The notes beneath the pieces were generated by a model, which was not told where the DNA came from, ran no database searches, and was given only the letters and a program-made list of their open reading frames with translations. 64,000 nucleotides of DNA from Timema cristinae (taxonomy: Eukaryota > Arthropoda > Insecta > Phasmatodea > Timematidae). Shown one piece after another: positions 48,357 through 60,164 of the stretch. The translations under genes and the position numbers were made by a program. The stretch is taken from NCBI GenBank assembly GCA_039000515.1, contig JBCFYV010000024.1:45346245-45410244 (forward strand). Reading direction: 5' to 3'. Positions within the stretch are counted from its first letter, which is position 1. Each line of letters starts with the position of its first letter.

Positions 48357-50459
48357 TGTCAAAATTATTAGTTTTGATATTGATGCTTAATGAAATCGGC
48401 CCATACAAATATTTATAATTTATTGAACAACATTCTCATTATAGGGAACGCAAACTTAGTGTCAGGTCTGTGTTTCCATTCTAAAAGGTCGGAGTTCAAA
48501 ACGTGGACGGATAGCTACAATTGAACTGACGCTCGTTTGGGCCCCTGGGTCCAAAGTCATAAACTCTTCCAGCGGCCACCCGGGCGAGAACCCTTCATTT
48601 CCGGTTTTTGTAAAAAAAAAATCTTGCAGCTTTAATTGGTGGTAATAATGATCATATGCAACCGATAATTCTTCAGATAGAGAATGTGTTAATAAAAAGG
48701 GTTGGGAATTTTAGGATCTTGTAGTACTCATTAAAATCGGTAGAAAAAGTCTTAGTAAATATTAGTTTGCAAACCAACTCGCAAAGAGATGCAAGCAATG
48801 ATAGTTTGAGGAGGTCCGTCACATGCCCCTTCCTAACCCGAACCCACAGGCTCTTTAGACATTTTTGAATGGGGGATAAGGAGTTTAGTGTAATCGTGTT
48901 CAATGAATGATTAATTAGAATTACAACAGCGAGTTCAAAACTGTTATCTGACGATCCGAATGAAGCCAGGGATTTTTTCAAAAGAGCGCGCAACAATAGG
49001 ACTATAATTATACGTAGATGTGAAATTTGTGTGAAATGGTTTGCGGACCACTGTTTACCAATACTTTTTTCCTGATTTTAATTAATCCCTGATTTAAGAT
49101 CCTTAAAGTACTTAAACTCTTTTTGAATATACAAAATATAATATGTATACAAAATATATATATAAAGTAAAAAAATATAGATAATATATATAAAAATATA
49201 TTTATAATAAATAATTGATCAGGTAGAGATAAAAAATAAAAGCTTTGGCAAGATACTATCCCGTGCAACGTTGCGTTGCGAACGTGTGAAATGGGTTTAC
49301 CTTAAACCATTCAACCATTGATATAGGTGGGTATACGTTTATTAATTAAAAACTAATCAATTGTTAACATTTAGACTTTACGATGAACTACATACTTTAT
49401 ACTCTCTTGAATCATAAATAGAAGAGCTGGAAAATCAGGGATTAAAAATAAGAAAACCTTCAAATACCATCGAAAGGGTATTTAATCTAGACACGTGAAA
49501 TTCGTGGACGAAACGCTAAGGAACAAATTTGGCCAGTTCCCTATTTCGCATTGGTGCGTCACGTAGTGTTCTCATTGGTTCCCTGGGGTACAGTACTATA
49601 ATAAAATATTCAACAGGATGTGGTAAGCCAAACTTGCGAACTAAATTAAACAATGAATAACTGAAAGGAATTAAAATATGGCACCACGCTAAATAACCCA
49701 CAAAACGTAACACTTGTATATCAAAAATATTCATAAATAATCAAAAAGATGGCTGGATTTTAATGTCATAATTTATTTTAAAAACCCGTGTAATTCATTT
49801 TATAATTCCAAATACTAAAAATAGCAACTTGAGCCGAGAAATTATACATAAATTTTTAAAAATGTTGCATTTTAATGTTACTTTAATAAACACTTCCCCA
49901 TTTGACGCTTGAGTTTTACTCCTCTACGAAAACTATGCAAATCTATCATTCAATGATTTGGAAATATTCTACTACTGTCAGCCAAGTCAAACTATATTAA
50001 AAATTCATAAAATAGTTATGAAAGTTTTATTCATATTACAGTTAATTGAGTGTAAAGTGCTTCAAAATAACTATAGAGTTATATATGTTTTAGTTAAATA
50101 TATAACTAAAAACTATCAACTTTCAAGGTGAAAAAGTTTTTTTTCTATTTGACCTCCCATTGTCTTTAAGTTTACATTTAAATAACAGGTACAGATGATA
50201 CATTGTTAAAGGAACTTTATAAAATAATATAGTATTGTTCCTGTAAATAGTGCCTCAGTAATAATTTTACTAAACAAATATTTTAAGTTTAAAATTCTTT
50301 ATAAAAGCCTTTGAAAACTTTATATTTCAATTCTCTCATTTGATACTTCTTGAAACTTGTAAAAGGAATTTCATTTTAAATTAATTTTTTTTTGTTACCA
50401 GTGCATATATTATACTAATAAAATTATATTTAAAAGTAGAACTAAAACTTTCTGTAAAC
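48357..50459. other. No confident gene
   Basis: The largest open frames (minus strand, 48673-48996 with 107 codons and 49008-49268 with 86 codons) are Leu/Phe-rich with A/T-driven composition, and I recognise no family. A weak tRNA-like patch (ggtcggagttcaaaacgtgg) lies near 48487. Otherwise non-coding. Confidence 0.4.
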
Positions 50460-50462
50460 TAA

Positions 50463-51098
50463 AGGCTGGTTCACACAGAACGCTAAGCTAAGATTTGCTC
50501 TGCTAACTCCTTAGAAAAATAGCGGACCATATATTTAAATGTGTTGGTTTACACAGAAATATAATCTAAGCTATGCTTTGCTACGCCGCGCTATGTTTAC
50601 AATTGCTGGCCGGGCAATATTTCCCTCTCACATCTTGAGCCATCTTACGTTGCGCATGCGCATAAACGCAACTTGGGCTCCGTGTTGAACAGACGCAGTG
50701 CTGGTTTGGTGAAAATAACTAAAGAAGTGTTGAAGTTCTGTTTTCAGTTTGTTTCACGTGTATTTAAGTAATATTATATTTAATTTTTATATTTAATAAA
50801 CGTTTTTATATTAAAATGGAAGCGTTAATTGAAAAAATTAACTACCTCCTAAATTTTCTTCATCTTTCAAAACAGCTGCTAACAGCAGTATCTTTTCTTC
50901 CTCCGTACTATTACCTGAGCTCAAACAAGACATTTTGGAGAAAGACATAGGCCTAACTAAACTTCACTGGAGCAGACCAGAAAAAAACAACAATGAATTC
51001 GGGAGGGAAAAGAGGGACCATTGTTTAGCTTAGATTAACAATGAGTGTGAAAGCCGACAAAGTCATAGCTTAGCTAAGCTTTCTGTGTGTATCGGCCT
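50463..51098. mobile_element. PIF/Harbinger-like MITE
   Basis: Terminal inverted repeats are aggctggttcacacagaacg at the left and the complement of aggccgatacacacagaaag at the right, with the motif gctaagct repeated just inside both. A 3-bp duplication, taa, lies at 50460-50462 and 51099-51101, as expected for PIF/Harbinger. It is 636 bp. A short open frame from atggaagcgttaattg (50816) exists, but no transposase was recognised. Confidence 0.7.
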
Positions 51099-51423
51099 TA
51101 AAGAGTATGACATGGTTGTATATATTTATAATTTGTCGATCTTCCTACCTTCAGACAAATGACGAGTCGATAGTATCAGGGTAGGACAATAGAACGTGCA
51201 GGTATCAAGTAATTCGCACTCACCTGAAAAACAAAATTAAATTATAAACTGTTTATTTTAATAACATAGAAGTTCTACCACTAATGTATTAAAGAATATT
51301 TAATGTAAACTATTGTGTATCTTCTAAACACCTTTTTTTGAACTCTAGAGATGTCTAAAAATCTTTTTTGATATTGTTTAGTGCTTGGTTAAACAAAATT
51401 AAAACATTTATCGATTTTTTTTT

Positions 51424-51646
51424 TAACACCAGGCCTTACTACCCATTCAGATTTTATGCCAATGTATTAATTACACTAAATGTATTATGGATTAGAAATG
51501 TTGAATGTAGAGTAAGTGTACACGCATATTCGTGGAGGAAGAGTGTAAAACCACCCTCAGTACACCCAAACAGAATTCGAACCCCGACCTCAGTCATTAG
51601 CAGTCCAGTTTATTTCGATACCTTAGAACATGCGGCCATCGAAGCG
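51424..51646 (-). mobile_element. S3-type SINE, decayed
   Basis: On the minus strand: head with gatggccgcatgttctaagg, B box gggttcgaattctg, and tail ctgaatgggtagtaaggcct. Several head substitutions are present. Confidence 0.65.
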
Positions 51647-51947
51647 GGTTGTTGATGTTGCTTCACCCTAAGCAAATAAATCAATCTAAATATTTAAAAT
51701 ATATTAAATAAGAAAAAAAATGTATATTCAATCAACTTATTTTGATCAATAGCTACTTTTTTTTTTAACTTTAGCTTCATGCTTGTCTTTTCTTCTTCTT
51801 CTTCTTTTTGTTGTTTGTTTGTTTGCCCTTCTGTTATTTAATTATTCCAATACCAACTTTTCAAATTACAAGACAAAGACAGTTTACTCAATTTTTTGCT
51901 CTTATGGTTTAATATATTATTCTATTCTTTAAAAATCCCGTTGAGAA

Positions 51948-52200
51948 TTTTTTTTTACATCCATTACCGTTTCCAGCCTGTGGCCTGGGTCAGTATTTTA
52001 TTCGAGCCATGTATTAACCACCACGGGTTTGTCATAACTCCATATGCCTTATAATCTAACTTGATAGAACATGAACAACATCCAGTCCCCAGCCATTAAT
52101 TCATCAATATGAAAGGGCAAACCTAAATTTCACTTATGAATCGAACCCGGGATCCTTAGCTCAGTAGAAAAAAACACGCTAATGACCGAGTTAGTGCGTA
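51948..52200 (-). mobile_element. SINE, head type S4, A-rich tail
   Basis: The minus strand has a tRNA-like head (taactcggtcattagcgtg, B box ccgggttcgattcat), a body with ctggatgttgttcatgttct and ataaggcatatggag, and the end ggatgtaaaaaaaa. Unlike S1-S3 it lacks the acccgaacgggtag tail. A second copy is at 57614-57868. Confidence 0.65.
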
Positions 52201-52281
52201 AAATTAGTTTAATTTAGTAAGTACTAAAATTAATTTGTCAATATGGTCACCATAATATCTATACCCTTCAACACTAAGTTA

Positions 52282-52285
<4 letters not shown>

Positions 52286-52315
<30 letters not shown>

Positions 52316-52440
52316 GCACCGCGTCTTACTACCCGTTCGGGTTATACGCACTTACGCTAATGTGTAATGGTAGGGTGATTGTGAGATGAAATGAAGGACC
52401 TACAGTTTAACGTGGAATCCGAACCACGGTGGCGACCTGG
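52286..52440 (-). mobile_element. 5'-truncated S2 SINE with 13-bp target duplication
   Basis: (TTA)n, then the shared tail and body up to the ccaggtcgcc point. The duplication actaagttaatta is at 52273-52285 and 52441-52453. Confidence 0.9.
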
Positions 52441-52467
52441 ACTAAGTTAATTAAAGCTACTACCTAT

Positions 52468-52710
52468 TTTGGTGGCCGCATGGTCTAAGATTCTACTCTC
52501 GCAGTAAACTGTATTCCTGTTGAGGGGTAAATCAAGATTCGAATCTCAGTCGGCAGAGCAGAGTTTTTTTCAAAAAAATTGCCACGCTCTCTCCACACAA
52601 ATGCGGGTACACTTCTTCCAAATATAACCTTCCTAAAATCATTAGCGCGATTAGTACCTGAGCGTATAGCACAAAGAGGTGATAAGACGCGGCGCTAAAA
52701 AAATATTAAA
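52468..52710 (+). mobile_element. S3-type SINE
   Basis: Head ggtggccgcatggtctaaga and tctcgcagtaaactgtattc, B box aagattcgaatctcagtcgg, body ctctccacacaaatgcgggt, and tail ggtgataagacgcggcgct. Confidence 0.75.
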
Positions 52711-52752
52711 GTTGCTGACAATTTAAATCAAGCTCCAGCAATTTAAGAAATA

Positions 52753-52880
52753 TATTTAACTCGGCGTGACCACTTAAACCCCAGTATTTAACTCTGCGTT
52801 ACCACTTAAACCCCAGTATTTAACTCGGCGTGACTACTTAAACCCCAGTATTTAACTCGGCGTGACCAATTAAACCCCAG
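52753..52880. repeat. 32-bp tandem repeat, four copies
   Basis: The unit tatttaactcggcgtgacca followed by cttaaaccccag is repeated four times with one to three changes each. A partial fifth unit follows. Confidence 0.9.
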
Positions 52881-53289
52881 TATTTAATTCCAGAATAATT
52901 CCCAGTTTTTTGGAGGAAAAAATTATATGACTTTAAAATAGCTTTTCCTCTGGTTGTGAGACTTGGAACTAATAGTTATGTATGAAATAATTTTTTAAGG
53001 GTATGTAAGAGCACGCCATCAAATTTTAATACTTTAGAAATTATTGTTAGTAAGTTTTTCTACACACTACATAGTAAGCTAAAAGACTATTGGAGTCCTA
53101 CACAATTCATACCACTAGATACAACCTCAAACACCTTATATTACTTCAAGATGAGCCTTAGTTTAAAAAAATTAGGCATCACCTGTCTGGAGACTTTGCC
53201 ACGAACTACCATAGATAGAGGACCCTTATAAATAATTCAAGTTACAGCTATGTAATTTATCTACATCCTCACAATAGATTATACTGGGA

Positions 53290-53485
53290 AGATGGTGAGA
53301 TTAGGTCTACACCTCTGTGAAGTGCACCTAAGGTGGTTATTTCCTAAATAGTTTTATACTCTCCCCCCACGCAGATTCAAATACATTCTCTAACTATAAC
53401 CTTTCTAATCCCTAAAACCATTATTGTAATTAGTGTATAGATGTATAATTTGAATAGGTAGAGAAACTCGGTTATAAAAATAATA
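53290..53485 (+). mobile_element. Very decayed S3-type SINE
   Basis: Body traces (ccccccacgcagattcaaat, taacctttctaatccctaaa) and a tail trace (gaataggtagagaaactcgg) match the S3 layout. The head is barely recognisable. Confidence 0.4.
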
Positions 53486-53767
53486 AAATATTATTTAATA
53501 TAATAAAATGAAAACCCAATTTCACTAGTAGATCTCAAGATTTTCTGGTACTCTTTAGTTAAAAATAATAGCTCAATTCTTATTTGAGTAGCATGGTGCG
53601 AAAAATAGAAATATAACAGCAAAAATATGTATAGATCAAACAAGCCTGTTATATTAGGTTAAAAATATTTAATTCTGTTTGGGTTGTTTTTATTTAGTTT
53701 CAATATTTAAATATTTCCTTCTGCTCACAAAATTGGCGTCATAATAGCCAGTCCTAAAACAAATTTT

Positions 53768-53880
53768 CCCAATATATCTTTGATTAATTAATTTACTAAA
53801 TTAATTAAATAATATAAATCCCTAGAATGGGGGAAACTATTATTTTGTTGTAATGTTGTTTGGTTAGTTCACATTTAAAT
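53768..53880 (-). mobile_element. Short ~100-bp repeat, copy 1
   Basis: The minus strand carries taaatgtgaactaaccaaac, aaaataatagtttccccc and atttatattatttaatta. The same sequence sits inside a SINE at 58237-58338, which shows it is mobile. No terminal inverted repeat is obvious. Confidence 0.55.
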
Positions 53881-54223
53881 AAAAAACATTTTTATGCTTT
53901 GCACTTAAAATAAATTCTATTCAATTCATACCTGATTCAAAGAATAATTTATATCTGAAATTCACCTTCCCAATCATGATCTCTTGGATTTAATAGTTAA
54001 TAACCCTTACTTGCATAGTAAATAATAACAAAATAATTCATATTCAAATTTGTGTAGCAACAAAGAAATAAAAACAATTTTCTGATCAAGATAAATAATG
54101 TATGTAAATTACTTACTGATTCATCAATAATGGTGGGTGGCATGGACTTCTATGAAGCTATAAACGACTAAAAATGTTCACAAGATCTAAGATACTAAAT
54201 ACACAATATTATAGAGGGCCTAA

Positions 54224-54881
54224 TCTTATATATAAAATTCTCGTGTCACAATGTTCGTTCCCGTACTCCTCCGAAACGGCTTGACCGATTCTCATGAAAT
54301 TTTGTGAGCATATTGAGTAGGTCTGAGAATCGGCCAACATCTATTTTTCATACCCCTTAGTGATAAGGGTTGTCCACCCTTAACATTTTTCTTTAATTTT
54401 TAGACATTTTTTTTATTTCTTTATTTTTTTTATTATGTCGCATTAAAAAATACATACAACCCTAAATTTTTACCCTTTTATCACCAACCCCTATTTTTTA
54501 ATAGCCATTTTAGTAATTTAATCATTTTTCATCCCCGGTCGATATATATATATATATATAGACTATGTATTTTATATATATGTATATATAATATATATAT
54601 TTTCATATATGTGTCTATATATATATATAAAAAGAAAAGTTCTGACTCATCAAGGCCCAACCCAAACCCTTGGACCTAGAAAGCTGAAATTTTGCACAGA
54701 GGTTCCCTTTATGATGTATACAAGGAACAAGGACGGATTTTTTGAAATTCCCACGGGATAGGGAATAAAGAGTATTAATATAATTATTATAACACACTGG
54801 GTAACGGGCAGCGTTGGGAGTTGGGATTATGTATTTCTTATCCCACAGAGGGTCACGGGAAACGCCGTGCGGGACTGCTAG
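54224..54881 (+). mobile_element. Helitron-like non-autonomous element
   Basis: It begins TC after an A and ends CTAG before a T, as Helitrons do. About 10 bp before the end is a small hairpin, cacgg-gaaacg-ccgtg. The 5' part (cgtgtcacaatgttcgttcc, then cctccgaaacggcttgaccg) matches, from memory, a repeat family widespread in arthropods. The interior holds (TA)n runs. No helicase is encoded. Confidence 0.6.
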
Positions 54882-55537
54882 TATATTATAAAATCATTTA
54901 TGGACACAATATAATATGTTGCACTTGCTAATTTAGTTTAAATAAAATAACTTGTATGTTTGTTAGCTAACAACGCGAAACCGGTAAAGTGAACGATCAA
55001 ATCAAACTAATAAAACTTATTCCTTTCAAATGGAATATAACTGAAGAAAGCTCTCGCCTATCTGTGATTGGCCAACTGAATCCCTCCAATAAGATTGATT
55101 GAGTCCAGTTTGTTATCTTGTTGCCAACTCGATGAACGTTCCGAAGGAAAGTGTCACAACATAAAAATCAGAATAAGAACAAATCATCATATAAGAGCGG
55201 TTTAATTAGGTTAAATAACAATTTGTCTGAAATATACTATGAGTAATATAAAATATAAATACAATTTGAAATTATTCTTGATGAAAAGTTTTACTTACGA
55301 AAAACATTTCTATGACTAAAACAATGTTTTACTAAACAAAATATATTTGTGATATGTACCCTTCTTACTCGCGTAGTTTAGGGTATAGACAACAGTCAGG
55401 CCACACGTGTTATCTGAGGGGTAGAAAAGGCTAACCTCACAGGTCTTCAATGATGACTCAGTAAAATGGGACTGTTTAGTATTTGCGAGTTGCGATCCAC
55501 CAAATAGGTCATGGGGTTGGTACCTAGAGCCTATCTG
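54882..55537. other. No gene seen
   Basis: Non-coding, with no recognisable repeat between the Helitron-like element and the next SINE. Confidence 0.5.
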
Positions 55538-55547
55538 TATAATAAAA

Positions 55548-55549
<2 letters not shown>

Positions 55550-55588
<39 letters not shown>

Positions 55589-55721
55589 GCACCGCGTCTT
55601 ACTAGCCGTTCGGGTTATACGCACTTACGCTAACGTGTAATGGTAGGGTGATTGTGAGATGAAATGAAGGGCCTACAGTTTAACGTGGAATCCGAACCAC
55701 GGCGGAGGCCTGGCATTCCCA
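55550..55721 (-). mobile_element. 5'-truncated S2 SINE with 12-bp target duplication
   Basis: A long (TTA)n run, shared tail and body, ending at the ggaatgccaggcc point. The duplication tataataaaata is at 55538-55549 and 55722-55733. Confidence 0.9.
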
Positions 55722-55828
55722 TATAATAAAATACATGTAGTGTGTCAGTGTGTCCAGAGATGTTATCAAACTTACCGACAAGTTACAAAGCTTAAATCTA
55801 GCACACCGGTTACTGTACTACTTTAGAC

Positions 55829-56030
55829 CCGCTTCGGCAGCCGTATGGTCTAACGCGCTACTCTCGCTGTAGACTAGACTGTCGATGATGAAGGGACCGA
55901 GGTATACTGAGGGTGGTTTTTCAAAAATTGATTTCCCACTCTCCCTCCACGCAAATGCGTGTACACTTCCTATAAATAAACCTTCATTTCTAAGGAGTAA
56001 GGTAGTAAGGTGCGGTGCTTAAAAAAACTG
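55829..56030 (+). mobile_element. S3-type SINE with deletions
   Basis: Head cggcagccgtatggtctaac and gctgtagactagactgtcga, a body with ctccctccacgcaaatgcgt, and a shortened tail gtagtaaggtgcggtgctta. Confidence 0.7.
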
Positions 56031-57030
56031 CTGTAGCTACCCCCAAAATTTTAAAAACTAAGTTTTTCTTTCTTTTTTTTTTTGCAGGAAAGATTCAACA
56101 CACCTTGATCACGTGGCTATAGCTGTAGATATAGCTAGCTATAGCTAGATATAGCTATGGACTAGGATTGCATAAGGCTACCTTCACAGTATAGATCCAA
56201 AAATTGAAAATATATATATATATATATATATATATCCTCGACAGCCTGACAGAATCATGGACAACCACCTCTTTTTTGAAAGATAAAAAAAAAGGGGGGG
56301 AATAAACTACGTGTGGAATCTCAAATTGCGCCTGAATGAGCCAGGGCCAGCCCATAGTTGCATATATACATAGATATATCAAATAATGTGTTGAATGACA
56401 AGAGGGAAATTTGTATATTCCTCCCTCCCCCCCCCCGCCCCACCCTCTCCATTAAAGCGGAGAATTTCTGACAGAAGGAAAAACACTGTTATGTTTGTGT
56501 GTTTTTTTTCCCCTGAGGCACAAAATCCTATAATAGTTCCCAATTTTCCCCGGATTTCTCGACCAGTGGCCATTTTGTGGTATATTGAAATTTAGATTCA
56601 AATAATTAAACTGTTTTAAAATAAAGAGTACAAAGAAAATATTACCCTGTAACAAATACACCACGTAATACGTGTAACACTATAGTAATGAACTTTATAC
56701 CTTTCACAACAGTGAAGCGATGTTACGGAAACCGGGCGATAATAATCGAATTTAACTGAGCGGATCCTTGAAACTCACGAGCAAGCAAAGGCGCATCAGA
56801 TGGTCTAAAGCAGAATGTAAAAAAAAGAGTACGCGGGCAGACTCGGTAAAGCCAGATATGGAGGAAAGAAGGGAAAACGAATGGATAGACGGAAGAAAGA
56901 GATGTCCCTATGTAAATACTGTTAGGAAATAGAAGTTGTAGAAAGGGAAACACATTTGGGAAATACGTACAAAGTGAATGGGCAATGGGTCCAAAGTGCT
57001 GCATCTGTAACACAAAGCTAGAAGAGAAGG

Positions 57031-57061
<31 letters not shown>

Positions 57062-57307
57062 CAAGAAAAAAACAACATGAGAGTCCGGGAAAGCAAACCT
57101 AGTGAAATTCATGAAAAACACATCATGGTGAAAAGGGGGAAAAGGGGAAGGGGGTGTCTGAAATTTCTGTTACGATGTTGCAAACCCCCCCCCCCTCTCC
57201 CAACGCTAGGAAGGAAATAATAAATACACTTTTAATCTGAGGATTTCCAAATGTTTACACATTGATGTAATAAGATCAAATTTTTAATTTGGGTGCATGT
57301 CCGACAC
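56031..57307. other. No gene seen; simple repeats
   Basis: A cluster of tatagctagatatagcta palindromes (56115-56158), a (TA)n run (56206-56234), a C-rich tract (56422-56441) and a (GA)n run (57034-57062). The 132-codon minus-strand frame at 56723-57121 is driven by the (GA)n run and has no recognisable domain. Confidence 0.5.
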
Positions 57308-57470
57308 CTTATCTCAGTCATTAGCCTGTAGATACACAAAGCTAAAAGGTCCCGGGTTCGATTACTGGCATGGCAGAAAAATTGATCACGGGTGAAATGC
57401 GGGTTTAAACTTTGATAATGATAAATTAACGTTCGGAGACTGGATGCTGTTTCTGTTCTAGATTTAAGTT
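57308..57470 (+). mobile_element. S4-type SINE, truncated
   Basis: Head ttatctcagtcattagcctg, B box ccgggttcgattactgg, and the body start gactggatgctgtttctgtt. The remainder is missing. Confidence 0.5.
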
Positions 57471-57582
57471 AATTTATTAGTCGTGTACTGATCCAATCAG
57501 TCGGTTCAGAGAGTGCACGTTTTTTTTTTAATATTTGTGCACGCGACTCTTCGTTATCACTGATATTACTTTATTTTTTTTA

Positions 57583-58075
57583 ACACCACGTCCTACTACC
57601 CGTTTGGGTTATAAGCATGTTTTTACATCCACTACTGGTGTCTGGGTCGTTTTTTTTATCTAAGTAATATATTTTCCACTATCGATTTGCTAGGCCTGAA
57701 GCTTCATATGCCTTATAATATATTTTAAGATTAGGACAGGCACAACATCCAGTGTAAACCCATATTTTTAATAAATGATAACAATTTTCGGCCATGCCGG
57801 GAATTGTACCAGTGACCCTTATCTCAGTACACAAACACTCTACTGACTGAGCTAATGTGTCGGATTAACTTATGTAGGCTACTAATTACGCTAATGAATT
57901 TTATTGGATTAAAAGGTTATATTTATAGAGAGTGTACCTACATTTGCATGGAGGGATAGTGGAAAACTTTTTTTTTAATCACCCTCAGTACACCTGACTG
58001 GGATTCGAACCTCGATTCCTCCGTCATTGGCAGTCTAGTCTATTGCGAGAGTAGCGCGTTAAACCATGTGGCCAC
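57583..58075 (-). mobile_element. S3-type SINE interrupted by an S4 SINE
   Basis: The S3 tail (caccacgtcctactacccgt) is at 57583-57616. The S3 body and head resume at about 57869-58075 (gggattcgaacctcgattcc, tgtggccaca). Between them lies a complete S4 SINE, so S4 was active after this S3 copy inserted. Confidence 0.65.
57614..57868 (-). mobile_element. S4-type SINE nested in S3
   Basis: The minus strand has the head acattagctcagtcagtaga, B box ggtacaattcccggcatgg, body actggatgttgtgcctgtcc and the A-rich end ggatgtaaaaac. The target duplication is unclear. Confidence 0.65.
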
Positions 58076-58171
58076 ACATTTTGTGTCATACACATGTACG
58101 TACGCCTAATTACGCTTATGATGGAATAATAGAGTATAGTTCATGAAAATGTAGGAATTTCTTAGACTAGA

Positions 58172-58551
58172 CTAGTATTATAATAATAATAATAATAATA
58201 ATAATATTTAGCACCACGTCTTACTACCCGTTCGGGTAAATGTGAACTAGCCAAACAATATTACAATAACAAAATAATAGTTTCCACCATTCTAGAATTT
58301 ATATTATTTAATTAATTTAGTAAAATTAATCAAAATATACGCTTTAAGTACTAATTACGCTAATGGATTAGGAATTGGGAAGGTTGAATTTAGAGGAAGT
58401 GAACCCGCATTTGCGTGGAGGGAGATTGGAAAACCATTTAGGGAAAACCACCCCCAGTTCACCCGACTGAGATTCGAACCTCGATCTCCCCGTCCTCAGC
58501 AGTCGAGCTAAACACGACAAGCGCGTTAGCCAACTACGCCACCGAGGCGGG
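58172..58551 (-). mobile_element. S1 SINE interrupted by a ~100-bp repeat
   Basis: It has the (TAA)n run, the shared tail (caccacgtcttactacccgt), then after an insertion the S1 body and head (B box gaggttcgaatctcag, ggcgtagttggctaacgcgc). A probable imperfect target duplication (gactagtatt / gactaggtatt) flanks it. Confidence 0.75.
58237..58338 (+). mobile_element. Short ~100-bp repeat, copy 2, inside a SINE
   Basis: It splits the SINE between ttcggg and tatacgc, with TA on both sides, compatible with a TA target duplication. It matches 53768-53880 in opposite orientation. Confidence 0.6.
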
Positions 58552-60164
58552 TGACTAGGTATTCAGTTTTTTTTTTTTACTTCAGTACAACCTGCCAGGT
58601 TTGAACCTCCATCTTATCGGCAAACTAGACTGATAGCATTATATTAAGACAGTTTTTTTTTAAATTTCTCTAGAATAGTTTAAGCTAGACCTAAAAAACC
58701 AACAACAACAACAAAAAGACTCGTCTCTTCTGTGGGAGTTCTGTCGCCACCCGCTATCTTAAGCGCCCGCCACATAAGAGCTATCATATAAATCTACCCA
58801 AACATTTCCCGACTTGGCGGACTGACAATTTCCTCCGCAACACGAAACACAAGGAAGAAGAAACTGACGACGCTTCAGGGGGAAATACTTCAGACAACGA
58901 ACGGTCCTTTTTATAACAACCGCGACCCCCGTGAAACATAAACAAACTTTTTTTTAACACTACCTCTAAAACGTTTTTCTCTTCATAGACACTCAAATAA
59001 ATACAAACACTAAAACAAATATAAATCCGATTTTGTTCTTGAAAAAGATTTGCACACATTTTTAAAAGAGTGGAACTTATGAAACGATAAATACTGTACT
59101 GCTCAGTTTAACTTTACTCTTAAAACCTAACCTCTTTTATTACGAATCTCCCTATACCTTACCTTTATTCGTTCAAAAAAAATTAATTGCCGGTGGTGGA
59201 GGTATAAGGATACGAAACCCAACAAAATGCAAGATTTGTTTTTTCTTAATGGTTTATAACTGTACCTCCACACAACTTCAGGTACATTTCTTCTCAATTA
59301 AACCTCACTCAATTTTTACTCATTAAAATTAAATGTGGAAATCCTACACGAGAATATGAAATCTCACAATAAGATAAACTTTTTTCCCGACGGTGTGTGT
59401 TGGTTGAAACTTGATATTTCCCGCGTATCATTGGAAGCATTCCGCTTTTGAACGAGTAATTGTTTCAAAAATGTCACCCAATACTCCTCTCCACGCTCTT
59501 TTGCAACACTTCGTTTCATCTCTGCCTTCAAACTAAAGGATTGTCCAAATCTCGCATTAAATTGTCTTTCATTTTAAATCCGAACAATTTTCATAATTTG
59601 CGTCTGAGGCGGTTGTAGCTGAGTAGTCAAAGTGTACAGGTTTTGACTAAACTTGTTCAAACCGTGTGTTGTATTAAATGTTCAAGTGAGAAATCGAGTT
59701 TATCGATCTTTACATGGTGTTTCAAATTTCACTTCCCATTTGGCACAATGTTCATAACCTTCTAAAGCATCATGTTTAAATATATTTCCCCACCAAGCTT
59801 GTGCATAGTGGAATCTTAAAGTCGCTCTAATTATAATAGTTCAATGTTTTAGTGTAAGCTTTATATAGCTAATTTAAGACCAGTCAATTAATCAAACTAA
59901 ATTGGATGGACATATATTAAACTTTCTAATTAAAATCTCGCTAAGCCTATACATCTCGGAGAACTCTCATTTTCAGCGTGAATGGCAAAATGCCACATAA
60001 GAAGTTAGAAAACATTCTGATTTATGCGAATCATAAAAGTTTCCTTAGCACTCTTTTAAACCCATTTTATTTATGTTCCAATTCAAAAGTAATTTGTTTG
60101 TTAGATTTTATGTGAATCGTACACGAAAGAAACAAGATAGGAAAGTTTTATTAATTGGCGATAT
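58552..60164. other. No gene seen
   Basis: The 91-codon minus frame at 58784-59059 has no recognisable domain. A weak tRNA-like patch (ggttgtagctgagtagtcaa, tgttcaaacc) lies at about 59612-59680. The rest is AT-rich non-coding DNA. Confidence 0.45.

Noticed and set aside
48673..48996. 107-codon minus-strand frame as a host gene exon
   Set aside because: There is no recognisable domain, and composition matches background; it could be an old transposon piece, but the sequence does not support a call.
56723..57121. 132-codon minus-strand frame
   Set aside because: It depends on a (GA)n run giving Ser/Leu repeats; no conserved motif, and shadow frames overlap it.
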